Source: Fistulifera solaris
Taxonomy: Eukaryota; Bacillariophyta; Bacillariophyceae; Naviculales; Stauroneidaceae
Reading direction: 5' to 3'
Assembly: GCA_030295235.1 (NCBI GenBank)
Contig: AP026147.1
Coordinates: forward strand, 682,001-746,000
DNA: 64,000 bases
Each line of letters begins with the position of its first letter. Within the stretch, counting starts at the first letter, position 1. Below the pieces are notes generated by a model. That model worked only from the letters and a program-made list of their open reading frames with translations, was not told the DNA's origin and made no database searches. Below, piece by piece: positions 28,271 to 40,109 of this stretch. The position numbers and the translations under genes were made by a program.

Positions 28271-30720
28271 AGTTAGTTGTACTACGTAGTTGTAATAGCA
28301 GCAGTAATATGATATATGAATGCTTTTCGTCGTACTTATCGTGACCACCAGCCTGTGAAACCGCGTTTGCAAGATGGACGGATAGATTAGAATGGCCATT
28401 TTTCTTGTGCACTCTTCTTCTAATCCCCATCCAACACTGGTTGTTACAGCCGAAGGCTTGGCTTGTAGTGTTGACGAGATGGTGTCATTTTCCAGTCGTC
28501 CATTATTCGTCAAGCATTGATCCATCTCATTGAATTCTTCAACATCAAACGAACGATACAGCTAGTCAATTCGTCTCCGACCGTCTTTGTTGTTAAGTCA
28601 TACAAACAATTCCAACATCTGAGGCGATAGAGGCTTGCTGAATTCAATGCCAAAGCCACATCAACTCGATGTTCATTCAACTTTGGTGCTCGCTTCTTCA
28701 TCTCATCTACTGGTTGCATCCGCGTCCGTTGTTGCATGCGGAGGAGCTGTGAGGCTGTGACTATTCCACCGAAACATTCCTGCAGAGCGTTCTCTGATAG
28801 TCGACGACTCGTCATTTTAGTGTCGAGTGAGACTAATCAAAGCTTGGATGACAGTCTTTCCGTGCATGTTGTAGTAGCAGCAGCTTGAAATCTTAGAGCT
28901 CCCGATGCAGCTGAACCCATTTCGACATTTACCGTACGTGTGAATTCATCTTTTGACAGAGGATTCTCTTCGAGTAACAAAGTTAGATTTCGTGCTTTCG
29001 TTTAGGATTTCAACAAAATACTCTTTCGACCATTCCGAGTGAACCCGGACTCGAAGTATCGCCACCGAAGTTGACACCGAGAAGATGCGCTGGCTCCGTC
29101 AATCCTTCACTTCCGGCATCGTAGTATTCCCGTCCATCGTCGCCGCTAGGATTATATGGTGTAATGAAGTCGGTAGGGCCGCCAGGGGCAATTTTTCGAC
29201 AAAGGATGCGAATTAAAAAGTAAGATTTTCGCGCTTTCGTTCAGCAATACAAACATTGCCGGTCATGTACGGCAAACAATCCTAGGCCTTGAAGAGTCCA
29301 TCGCTTTACTGAAGTTTCCAAGTCGTCGACGCTCTGAGCCAATATGATGATACTTGGTCTGGTCGTGGTCGTGACATTGATGAATGCTCGTTACTCTTTC
29401 GACACCTTGCGCTTATGCGAAGCTTGCTCATCGATGGCGAGGGAGCACTGACGTTTTTGCAAATCATCCGCAACGTTGCTTGGCGTTTTGTACCATTAAT
29501 CTGTTATGCGGTGCATCGTTTAACTAGTGTCGACGAAAATGAATTTTTCCCGCCCGTCTTTGCTGCATTGATCTCGTCAAGTATTCCCTGATCGGATCAG
29601 CAAATAGAGAAACGCCGTACAGGAAAGTCTGAATGAACTATCTATGCGTTCCATCTAAAGTCAGCCGACGCCCACAGAAAAAGAAATCAATAGAAGAAGC
29701 AAGGACATGGGCTCTTAATAAACGTCCCAATCCCCACTTCACAGACGACTCGATGATACAAGCGTCCAGAAATTGTCCCAATTCCCACTTCATGGACGCC
29801 TAGCAAGTGAGCGCTGGGCATGCATTTGCAGGAAGAACTTTGATGCATGATGGGAATCGGTGATTTAATATGAACTTGCCATGCCGCGAAATGCTAGCCA
29901 GCTCAGCGCACTACAAGTGGCTTGCGATAAATCGGCGATCATTCCTCTTTCGTTTTTGCCCCCGGCACGTCTCCATTTTACTATCCATGCAATTATTCGT
30001 GGACTAGACTACTTCAGTAAGCGCACTGATATTTTCGACACTGAAATAGGCCAAAGATCACGGGAGAATTCACGGCCAGTCGTTCAAAGAATCGCCCACC
30101 ACTTGATCTCTCATCAACGAACAATTCCGATTTTATTCGCGTTAGTACGACAATCTTCGATAAAGTCTTTCGTACGTTCGTACGCACTAAAGATGGTTGC
30201 AAGCTGTAGTTGACAACATGCGGATTGATGAGTATGATGCGCATGGTTGTTGAGTGCTTTTGTTCGAAAACACGGACGGCAATGACTTCGGGTCGTGTGA
30301 CCGGTGCAATCATGGCAATGGTGTCAGTTTCGTCATATTGCTCTTTCAAGGAGGGCAAAACATTGCTTGCAGAGCCCGAAAGACCAAATCTTCCTTATCC
30401 GCTCCTTCCGATATACTAGCGTCGCCAAACAGAGTTTGCAACTTGAATTCTTTGTCTATCAATCGTTTCCGTGTCTCGTGTTTATGACTTTTTTTTGAAA
30501 ATAGATGCAATCGGACTAGACGTTCATGACGAATCATCCATTGCCGCGTACTTTGCTAAGAACCCAAGCTTCGAAAGAGTCATCATACAACACAGTCATT
30601 TCTTCCGAATTGTTGTCCTCTTTCTTCTTCATTTTCTCCTTCCTCCACGTCATCTTATATAAACAACACGGCTATTTGTTCACATACACGGCAGTAAAGA
30701 TTTTTGCTGCTAGACGGAGC
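28271..30720 (-). pseudogene. degenerate coding remnants, family not recognised
   Basis: Minus-strand segments read like protein but change frame often. From high to low coordinate they include 'EEMTVLYDDSFEAWVLSKVR' (about 30530-30600), 'RKRLIDKEFKLQTLFGDASI' and 'GADKEDLVFRALQAMF' (30346-30480), 'YDETDTIAMIAPVTRPEVIA' (about 30270-30340), 'APGGPTDFITPYNPSGDDGR' with 'LTEPAHLLGVNFGGDTSSPG' (about 29030-29210), and 'ENALQECFGGIVTASQLLRM' (28730-28800) continuing to 'QAKPSAVTTSVGWGLEEEC' (about 28400-28480). I recognise no domain. It could be one decayed host gene with introns, or remnants of a transposon. The intervening 29220-29880 has no long frame. Repeats flank both sides, which fits a decayed accessory insert. 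Confidence 0.35.
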
Positions 30721-30931
30721 TTGTTTGCTTGCTTACAATGCTCGCATCAACGTTGTCATCACGCTGTGCTGAATGAGACGCCCTACCAGCAATCGCCAGT
30801 ACTGTATCGTTCTATCGTCTTCCCTGTCGTTAATACAGTAGTGGCAATCGCAAATTGCTGATCTGCTAATCGGCGATGTTTCGCGTGATGATCTCTTGAA
30901 CGGCTGCCAATTGGTGTTGTCGGAATAAAAC

Positions 30932-31100
30932 CACTCTCCCACATTTTCTGGAAACGTGAAAACCCCACCCCCACATTTTTTCGGAGAAGTGAAAAGAACA
31001 CTCTCCCACATTTTCTGGACATGTGAAAAGAACACACTCCCACATTTTCTGGAGACGTGAAAAGAACACTCTCCCACAATTTCTGGAGAGGTGAAAATAT
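30932..31100. repeat. 34-bp minisatellite, five copies
   Basis: Five head-to-tail units of about 34 bp, with ACATTTTCTGGA words starting near 30941, 30973, 31008, 31042 and 31076. The unit is roughly CTCTCCCACATTTTCTGGAG followed by ACGTGAAAAGAACA. TTTCTGGA echoes half of the dyad satellite motif, but the unit length is different. Confidence 0.85.
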
Positions 31101-31384
31101 CGCAAACATAAGTATTACTCCGTAAAAAATAATACAAGTAGCGACCGACAGCTTCATCAACAATGGATAACTTGCAATCTTCACATCATTGAACGATGAT
31201 AGTCTGCAACGACTTTCAGACTTTGATGACAGAGAGCGGTTGACAGTTAAGAACAGGCTAAGTCTTCTTTCATTTCCAGCAAGAGCTGAGACACTCAGGT
31301 AAAGTTTCACCGTAGGTGAATCAACATCGAGCTTATGAAAATTGGGCGAACGAACAAATTGTAAAGGTAGTAGCATTATGTCTG

Positions 31385-32105
31385 TTTTTGACTCAAATAA
31401 CTGGTCCAGAATTTCTGGCTGACACAAAACCACGGATTCCAGATTTTCTTGAATTTGCACAAACTGGCTGTAATTCTCGAAACACTAGTTCCCGTATAGA
31501 AGGAAAGTCCACAGCATTTCTGTATGACCCAAAACACCGATTCCAGAATATCTGGAACGTGCACGAAACGTCTGGTTTGACTCGAAACAACTGGTCCAGA
31601 ATTTCTGGACCAGTCACACAGAATTTCTGGACCAGTCACACAGAATTTCTGGCTGACACAAAACCACGGACTCCAGATTTTCTGGAATATGCACTCACTG
31701 GCTGTAATTCTCAAAATACTAGTTCTCGGATATCCCGAATCTCCACAGCATTTCTGTTTTTCGCAAAACACCGACATCAGAATATCTGGAACCTGTACGA
31801 AACGTATGTTTTGACTCCAAACAACTTTCTGGAACAGTCACACAGAATTTCTGGCTGATACAAAACAACGGATTCCAGATTTTCTGGAATATGCACTCAC
31901 TGGCTGTAATTCTCAAAACACTAATTTCCGACTATCAGGAACGTTCCCAGCAATTCTGTTTCTCACAAAGCACCGATTTCAGAATATCTGGAGCGTGCAC
32001 GAAACGTCTGTTTTTGACTCGAAACAACTGGTCCAGAATTTCTGGACCAGTCACACAGAATTTCTGGCTGACACAAAACCACCGATTCCAGAAGCAATGC
32101 CGAGA
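31385..32105. repeat. dyad satellite, locus 3 (~200-235 bp units)
   Basis: Three full units. The block GA.TCCAGATTTTCT starts at 31435, 31669 and 31871, with a fourth start at about 32084. Long CTGGTCCAGAA..TTCTGGACCAG dyads with 11-bp arms lie at 31591-31613 and 32028-32050. The fixed order is: long dyad, CACAGAATTTCTGG, GATTCCAGATTTTCTGGAAT, CTGGCTGTAATTCTC, a CAGCATTTCTG word, CAGAATATCTGGA, and CACGAAACGT. Confidence 0.88.
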
Positions 32106-32124
32106 GATGCTTTGCGACACAAAT

Positions 32125-32650
32125 AGTTGCGTTTCGAATGAAGATGAAGTTCATATATTGGTTTTTCCATGGTATTTGATTATACACTTCGTGCTTTTCT
32201 TTGTGGACAACTTTGGTGCCCTCATTGCTTCGGTGGCGTTTCAAGTGACTGAAATTAAGTCGCGATCGCGTACAACCAACACTTTACGACCATAGTGAAA
32301 ATGATGGCAGTTGACGATACGGATGCTTTTCGAAGCAAATACCAGTAGTTGCGTTTCGAATGAAGATGATAGTTAGATCATATATTGGTATTTCCATGGC
32401 ATTCGATTATACACTTCGCGGTTTTTTTATGTGGACAACTTTGCTCACATTATTGCTTCGGTGCCGTTCAAGTGACTGAAATTTAGTCGCGATGGCGTAC
32501 AACCAACACTTTACCATTATAGTAAAAATGGCAGTGGATGATACGGATGCTTTTCGACGCAAATTATTGCGTTTCGAATGAAGATGATACTGGTAGTTAG
32601 TTCAAATATTGGTATTTCCATGGCATTCGATTTTTACATCGCATAGACTA
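32125..32650 (+). repeat. tandem repeat, ~221-bp unit, 2.4 copies
   Basis: Units begin GCGTTTCGAATGAAGATGA at about 32129, 32350 and 32569, followed by ATATTGGT.TTTCCATGG, GATTATACACTTCG, TGTGGACAACTTTG, CGTACAACCAACACTTTA and GATACGGATGCTTTTCGA. The third unit stops near the start of hairpin-chain copy C. It is unrelated by eye to the other arrays. Confidence 0.88.
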
Positions 32651-32654
32651 AAAT

Positions 32655-34245
32655 TCGACATCAACTAACTTGACTCAAGACGAAGAAATGAGGAAAGATG
32701 CAAGGCAGCGAAAGTCTACGACGAATGCACGTAGGCCTCGTAGGAATTTTATCGATGTAAGTACGAGACTACAGACGAGACTACAGATTTCGTTATAGTC
32801 AGTAAGGTTACTTGTAGTCAGTAGCAACACCTCACACCTCGCGATGAGGCCTTCGATCGATCGTTCGTCGTCTGCTGTCGTCTCGTTATTGTCGCCTTTA
32901 TTTTTTGCACTTCTCATTCATAATGATCTTGATGAATAATAATTAACTTCTCATGTTTGATTTGTATTTCGTTTCTACCTTGCTCTAGTCATCAATCCCG
33001 TTTTCGTCGGAGACGCAAATTGGCGATCGAAAACTGGTCTCGAAAACGGAAACGGCTGAAAAGAAACGGCGCTCCGCACGACTTAACTCGACAATCAACC
33101 TGTCGCATCCTTCTTTCTTCTCACAAATCGCACCTTGTGTCAAATCACATACGAAGTGCGATTTGTCACTCACAGAGCAGTGAATCTTTTCACTCGCTCA
33201 CCTTGTTTCTATTTTGCGTATTGCAGTCAGATAATATAATGATCTTCGTCCGCAGGGAAGCCTCATACTGACGGGTAGTGCACGGGCCCTGCGGAGTAGC
33301 TTCCTGCCACATTGGGAGCAACGAGAAATCGCGTGTGCCTTGAGCCTCCGTCCTTCTCTTGCTCTGGAGAGAGGCCGAGTGATGTGCTGAGCCCTGAGGC
33401 CTTCACCGCTCCTCGCCTCAAATTCTCTGTTTCAAGGAATGAGTGTATGTGCTGTGCCTTGGGGCCTTCACCGCTCCTCGCCTTGATTCTCTTTTCAAAG
33501 CGCCATGGCAAAGACCATGGGCAAAGTGCGGCCTGAGGGTAACTTCAGTGTTGGTACCAGCGTATGCGTGGCAGGTTGCGTAGTAAGAGGAGAGAAGCTT
33601 ACTCGACACCCAAAGATGGTGTCGTGCGGGAGGAAAAAGCCTCCCAGCAGAAATCCACGGTGACGACCTGGTATGTAATCACTCCGTAAAGTTGCCATGG
33701 AAATTCCACGACAGAGGAGGATGGCACCAACGGCGACGGCCTCAAAAGAGGACTGATACGACCGATTGCGATGACCATACCTATCCCGGTGGCGTCCCCC
33801 AGATTCGTGGCCGACCCCCGCTAAAGGAGGGCCGACTGAAAACCAGCTGGAAGAGGTTAGCTCCATAGTAAGGCAGCATGGTAGAAATTCCACCCGAAGG
33901 ATGACCCCGGCGACAAAAGTCGACTGAGAAGGCATACCTTGAGGTGGCGGCCCCGTGTTAGGGTAAAGTCCCAGCATCGAGAAGGCTCGCTCTACCCGAC
34001 CCCAAAGGGGGGTTGTTTGATTGCATAAGCATACGCGTCCCCCGTCCGACAAAGGGCGGCGCCCAAAAGAGGTGAAAAATGGATCACAAAGTGTAAGCTC
34101 TCTTCCACACAGTCTCGGTCAAAGGACTGAGACTGCGCCAGCAAAAAGCTGGCCTATAAGATCAATCTGACGCAAAAGTAAAAGTACAATAAAGAAAATA
34201 ATATTATTAGAAACGAGCAACACAAAAGAAGAACCGCTTTATACT
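32655..34245 (+). repeat. dispersed hairpin-chain repeat, copy C
   Basis: Third long copy. It lacks the 5' tandem monomers and has a more diverged AT-rich middle (32655-32970). From GCTCTAGTCATCAATCCCG near 32985 it is nearly identical to copies A and B. The GC-rich hairpin chain is 33255-34165, and the copy ends at CAACACAAAAGAAGAACCGCTT near 34240. Small single-base length differences from A and B lie in short runs. Confidence 0.85.
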
Positions 34246-34402
34246 CAGCAGGTTGGTAGCGGCAGTAGAATCTTCCCCTTGTACTGGTTGTTACCAATAG
34301 GATTCGATTTTTCAATAAAAAGTATGCTCATCTCGAATCCAGTGACAAAGTATTATGTTAGAGTACTGTTTCTTTCTATTTTTCGGAAACTCTCAGGCAA
34401 GA

Positions 34403-35279
34403 TTAATTGATCAAATCACTCGACGCGCACACTTCCGCATGACTCATCCGGCGTTCACTTTGAGCCCGCAACTTTCGTAAAAATGTCGGGCGGGTTGTAT
34501 CTTTGCTCTGTCTTCGTTGAAGGGACCGCTCGCTGTGGCTTTTTCTCTGGTCACCACATTTACGTCGATCAGGTAGAATAGAATCAATATCAATGGAATT
34601 CCCTTCAATCTCCTGGAGCTGACTGGTAACACTGTCATCATTTGTCATGACATCTTTCTTTGGTCGGTTGGAGTTGCGTCGTATCTTTTGTAAAAAAGCA
34701 TGCTTGTGTCGCGGTGCCTTAGATGTATCGAGAGAGTGTTCTCCATCTTGTATCGCAACAGAGTCGAGATTTTCATTGGAACCGTTCTTCTCATGGTCAC
34801 TATTCGACGATTCTTTCCGCCATGCTGGAATCGGAGGAGGAGCTGATGACGACATTCGCATGCCCCATTGTTGCAACTGCAAATGTTTTTGCAAAACCGG
34901 AAATTGTAGTAACATGACCAGCGGCTCTAATTCTTCTAGGTCGGCCGTTCTTAGTGTCGTCAGGTCGGGGAGACTTCCGGACTGGACGTATCTGACCAGA
35001 ATATCAAACAAATACGGAGCGGTGCGTAGTGAATACTGAATGGGCGCCGCGTTGCGCGGCAGACGAGAGAAAAAAGCTCGTTGTCGGAGAAGGAATCGTC
35101 CATGGGAGTCTACGAAGCTTGTCGAATAGGTTTGGCTCCAGCGAGTAGAGCTGACCGGATACTGTCACAGGAATCAACTCGAGCGATTGCGATGGATCGG
35201 GTGTTTGCGGCTCGGTACAGTCGTTCCTTGTGCTATCGTAATCCCAGGAATCAAAAGATGCTAGGTTGTTCGGAGTCAT
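34403..35279 (-). CDS. BTB/POZ (T1-like) domain protein
   Basis: About 292 residues. The N-terminal ~45 residues are polar. A T1/KCTD-type BTB fold follows: 'ELIPVTVSGQLYSLEPNLFD' opens it, and 'APYLFDILVRYVQSGSLPD' with 'LEPLVMLLQFPVLQKHLQLQ' is the second half. The remainder is basic and Ser-rich (KHAFLQKIRRNSNRPKK, PTFLRKLRAQSERRMSH), suggesting phosphorylated tails. BTB domains of this kind form oligomers and often recruit cullin-3 ligases; the partner here is unknown. The frame changes at the A6 run 35070-35075 in the middle of the BTB fold, and the alternative frame continues the fold exactly, so I treat it as one gene with a base error. Confidence 0.7.
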
Positions 35280-35778
35280 GGCTTGTTATTAGGTTGAAAA
35301 TAGTTGATGAAGGCGATTGTTTGATGATGTTGCTCATAAAGAAGATGCAAAAGGTAAAAGTTTGAAGTGTGCGCGTGCGGATCTTTGTTTTGTTTCATGT
35401 TCGCGGTGCGGTTCGCCTTGTGATTTTGACTATTTCTATTTAAAGGAAGCGTTACCCTCGACCACTTTTCATAGACGCTGCACATTAAGTAAAGCGGCTA
35501 AAGAAGTTTTATGATTATTGGGAAAATTTGATTTCGACATAATGAAATTGTTTCGCGGTACTTGTATTGCGTTGTTTGTCGACGACGTCAACCTAACCCT
35601 TAATGTTCGTGGAATGGGAGCAGAAAATCCCAAAGACCTTTCGTTTTTCTTTCACACTTGCTCCTTTTCTCCACAATTTCTTGCGACGCAAATGTGAACA
35701 AATGAACATAAAAGCATATCAATACCTGGTAGAGTCTACATAAATAACACAGAAGACATATAAAACGCGCATTGCTGA

Positions 35779-38700
35779 ATGAGAGCAACAACAAGATTGA
35801 ACACAACGATGACAAGCCATCCTTCGCAAAAACATCCGCTTTGTGAGAAAGATGCTACAAAAGAGAAAGCTGCTTCCACAGACGTATTCGTTCAAATTAA
35901 ACCCTACGAGTGGTCGAAAGCTCGCGTATTAACAGAAACCGAGTCGGAAGCAACAGTGCAAGTCTTTGACAAGAGCAACATTGGCGTGTCGATTCAAACA
36001 GTATCCTTGAACGATTATCCGCATCAGCGTTTGCCTTTGCAAAATGTAAATGTATACGATGATTTGATTGATCTACCCTTTCTTCACGAGGTAAGTAAAA
36101 ACGCAAATACCAGTTGATGTATGTAGTTCCGATTCTCACACGACTATCTCGACAATATTCGTAGCCCGGAGTCTTGTGGAATCTACGGTCGCGTCACGCG
36201 AATTGTCATCCTTACACGCGATCGGGTCCAAACGTGTTGATTGCTGTCAATCCGTATCAATGGCTGTCACAATTGTACACTTCAAAAGAGCAAGAACGTT
36301 ATCGTCATTCGACGAACGAAAAGCTTCCTCCGCACGTTTACGAAATGGCGCAGCAAGCCTACCAAGGTTTGTCACAACAAAATCAGAGCATTCTCGTTTC
36401 GGGTGAATCCGGAGCCGGAAAGACGGAAACAGTGAAACTGTGCATGCGTTTCCTTTCCCAGTACGGAGATTCAAAGATCACCGACCGTCTTTGGTATGCA
36501 AATCCAGTATTGGAAGCTTTCGGGAACGCCGCAACCAAACGCAACGACAACAGTAGCCGTTTTGGAAAGTTTTTGACCTTACAGTTTGATGTCGATTGTC
36601 AATTGGTGGGCGGTCGTTGTGACATCTATTTGCTAGAGAAAAGTCGTGTCGTAGGAATAGCGCCCGGAGAGCGAAACTTTCATATACTGCACCAAATCGC
36701 TGCAGCCGGCACCGTGGCCAATTTAACGAGTCCGTGTTCCGAGTTCAAGTGTTTGACGGGAAAACGGAAAGAGTCAGATCGCTCGGATTATGCAACGACA
36801 CTTGAAGCGTTGCACAAAATGGGAATCTGCGGAGAAGATCTACATACGCTTCAACAAGCGCTATGGGTGATTCTGCATTCGAGTAATGTCGTGTTCGCCA
36901 ATGACGACGGCCGCCACGACAGTCGAGCCCATGTCGAGGACGAATCATCGATCACCATCCTTGCGGACTTACTGGGAGTGGAACTACCGTTTCTAGCGGA
37001 ATCTCTGACGATCAAGACCATGCACGCTGGAAAGAATAGCAAGATACAAGTCCCCCTTACTGTCGAACAAGCTCGTGAAGGGTGTCATGCCTTTGCCAAG
37101 GAATTGTACGCCCAAGCATTTCATTGGCTTGTAGAGCAAGTTAATCGGGCAACTACGTCGCCCAACGAGACAAGAAGCATCGGTATATTGGATATCTTCG
37201 GCTTTGAGTCCTTCGAAGAAAACCACTTTGAGCAATTTTGCATCAACTATGCCAACGAAGTGCTGCAAAGTAAATTCGCTGAAGACGTCTTTCAGTCCCT
37301 CCTTACTGAGTTTCGCGAGGAGGAAATAGATCTGGGTGTTGGCTACGACACGAACCGCGATGTGTTGGAATTAATGTCCAACGGAGTGCTATCGTTTCTC
37401 AGCGAAGAATGCATTCGCCCACAGGGTACGGAGGCTGTATTTGTTAGGAAACTGCATCAATCTTACGGTGCGTCTTCTCGGTTTGTGCAAGGCGACTCAC
37501 AGCACACGTTCGGTATCCGGCATTTTGCCGAGACTGTCATTTATGATGCCCATGGCTTCATTGAAACAAACCGCGATAAAGTTCCAAGTAATTTGCTAAG
37601 CCTTTGTTCTAGTTCGACGAATCATATTGTGAACCGCGTAGCGTTATTGCACGGGATTTCGCAATCAAACATGGTGAAGAACACGGTGCTGTTCAAGTTC
37701 AACAAGCAGCTAGTGGCTCTCATGAGGTCGTTAAACAGCACAAGAACGCAATACATTCGATGCATAAAGCCAAACCTTTGCAACGAACCTCTAAAAGTAA
37801 AAGACGGAGTCATACTTCGTCAGCTTCAATCCAGCGGTGTCGTAGCAGCCGTTGCAATCGCCAGATCTTCATTTCCTCACCAAATGGACCACTGCAAGAT
37901 CATGCGAAGATTTCGATGCTTTGGTGCTCGTCTTAACGCTTCCGCACCAACAAAGGTGCAAGTCATGTGCTCGCTAGTGATCGCCATGCGAGACTACAAG
38001 GGACCTTGCGACGAAACATTTTCTGATGCAGTCATGGTGGGAAGAACTCGAGCCTACTTTCGATATAATGCCCTGGAATACCTGGAGCACAAGCGAAATA
38101 GCAACTTTGAATTCTTCGCTCTTATAATTCAAAGTCAATTCAGGGGCTTTGTTATTCGCCGTGACTTGGCAAGGCACCGTGACGCCGCTATACGAATTGC
38201 TAGCTGGGTACGATCGTTTCAGGCCAGAGCACTGGTAAAGAAGATGCCTGGTAGCGCACATCGCATTCAGCACTGGTATCGCTCTCACAAAGTCCGTCGC
38301 CGAAAAGACATCAAAATAAATGTGGCAAAGAAGATTGAGATAAACTGTATCAGATCTCCGTCGTGTACTATTCAGGATCGTTGCCATTTCGCAGCAATTA
38401 AAATTCAGCAACTTGTTCGCCGCTTCCATCAAAGAAATCACTTGCAAGTCTTATCGAAGCAAGAAGAAGCCAGAGGCGTGGATTGTCACGTCGCAGCAAA
38501 TCTTTGTACGAGTCGGCTTGGAAGTCCGATCTCGGTGTTGATTGAATCCGAGAGCGCGATCGAAACCAAGCCAGCAGACCGGCGTTTCTCCCGGCAGCAC
38601 ACAATGTACAAGATAGAGAACATGGAAACTCCGCGACGAGATCAATCGGCTTCAAGTGAGAAATAAGGAATTGATTTTGCAAAATGATTTGATTAAGGCT

Positions 38701-39426
38701 GAGAACGATCAGTCCCAATCCGATAACGAGCGTCTACGAACAGAGCTTCATGCTATCAGAACCGAGATTCCCTCGTCGTCTTCCTCGCAAACCGAAGACC
38801 ACCTTTTGATAAGTCCAGTTGAATACAGTTTCGACCCCAACAACATGGATACGACACAAGAAAGTTCTGACGCTTCCTGGTTTTCATCCATCAATCCGCG
38901 CACTAAAACATCCTCACGAACCTCGCTGGGAGTGAGTGCTGGCGACAGGGCAAAGATTCGACGAAGATCCAATTTCTTCAAGTCGACGACTCTGTATACC
39001 CCCTCGTTGGAATCATCTGCTCCTCAAACGGAGATAAGCACTGTTGAGAAGAAGTACATTGATCTGAAACAAGACTATCAAAGACAGCTAGAGCGCAACC
39101 GTCGTCTGACCGAAACCAACGAAAGCATGCAAACTGTTCTGTTTGAATTGAATGAGGGAATGGGCCAACTGAGTAAAATGAATCGCGACCTTCGAGAAGT
39201 CATCCATCACTATCGCTCTATTTTCGCCGGCAATTCAAACGACCGACATCTAGAACGGTTAATGTCCGTGCCTGTCAAGCTCGAGCATGCCGAACGTTCT
39301 GTGAATAGCGCCACTAGTGTTTCGGACAGCACGCTAGCAAGTCAATCTTGTCCCTTGTTTAACAAAAAGGCACATTTCACGTTCGACCCGGCCGCAGCGA
39401 AAGCCATTTTCGGAGTAAAGCGGTGA
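35779..39426 (+). CDS. myosin heavy chain with IQ motifs and coiled coil
   Basis: Actin-based motor of about 1190 residues with one 74-nt intron (36091-36164). The N-terminal ~100 residues end in 'VYDDLIDLPFLHE', spliced to 'PGVLWNLRSRH' of the head. All motor signatures are present: 'RSGPNVLIAVNPYQ', P-loop 'GESGAGKTET' (36401-36430), switch I 'NDNSSRFGKF', relay 'DIFGFESFEENHFEQFCINY', and 'TQYIRCIKPN' at the actin interface. IQ-like segments follow ('IIQSQFRGFVIRRDLARHR', 'AIRIASWVRSFQARALVKK', 'AAIKIQQLVRRFHQR'), then a Ser-rich linker and coiled coil ('LERNRRLTETNESMQTVLFE'). No known cargo-binding tail is seen. The frame changes once near 38640 in the linker. The start may be the second Met at 35809. 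The class cannot be set without a tree. Confidence 0.9.
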
Positions 39427-39865
39427 AGAGTGTAGATTTTTGCTGTAGAAACGATCACGGCTTACAATTTGTGATAGCAAGAGTATCCCCCTTATAACGA
39501 TTGATTTGCTCGAAGCTCTCCCTCAAAACGTCTCTATTCTGAATGATTGACAGAGCATTCTGAGAAACGAGCCAATCTTTCCGACCGGGGTTAAAGTTAA
39601 AAAAGGGTTTAGTTGATAAAATGATCATCTCCTTGCGAAAGTGTTTTTAGTCAACAATGATACTTCTCATGGTGTCATCTAGCTAGTCGATACTGCGGCC
39701 AGTCCAGTCTCGCTGCGCGCTGGTTGTGTTATTTCAGTGTCGATGACGCGCCGATCAGGTCATTGTTTTAATTGAATGAATGAGAATGATATGCTTGCTT
39801 TCCTTTGCAACGAATGAGTTATGTTTGAGATTGAGCGCAGCGCGTCTGCTTCCTGCGGGCGGGCG
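39427..39865. other. intergenic
   Basis: The 3' side of the myosin gene. No gene or repeat recognised except the start of the reversed repeat fragment that follows. Confidence 0.4.
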
Positions 39866-40065
39866 TTATTATTTCTTGATGCCTCATCGCGGGGCTTTGC
39901 TACTTGCTACAGGACTATAGCGGAAACTGTAGATTACTTTTTTTATCGATAAAATTCCTACGACGCCAACGTGAAACTCACGTAGACGTTGCATGCCTTG
40001 CATCTTTCCTGATTTCTTTCACTTTGAGTCAAATTGATGTCAACTTGTACGTTGAACGGTTAGGT
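39866..40065 (-). repeat. hairpin-chain repeat, short reversed fragment D
   Basis: Read on the minus strand, this matches the AT-rich middle of copies A to C: CAACTTGACATCAATTTGAC, AGGAAAGATGCAAGGCATGC, CACGT.GGCGTCGTAGGA and the GTAGCAA.G..GCGATGAGGC region of copy C. Only about 200 bp is present, and the GC-rich hairpin part is absent. Confidence 0.7.
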
Positions 40066-40109
40066 TGCTGCGTTGGAGATAAGGTTACAGTCACTTTTGT
40101 TGACTAAGA

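Noticed and set aside
17200-35000. LTR-type or other virus-like element in the repeat islands
   Set aside because: No terminal repeat pair, primer-binding site, reverse transcriptase, integrase or capsid-like motif was recognised in any frame.
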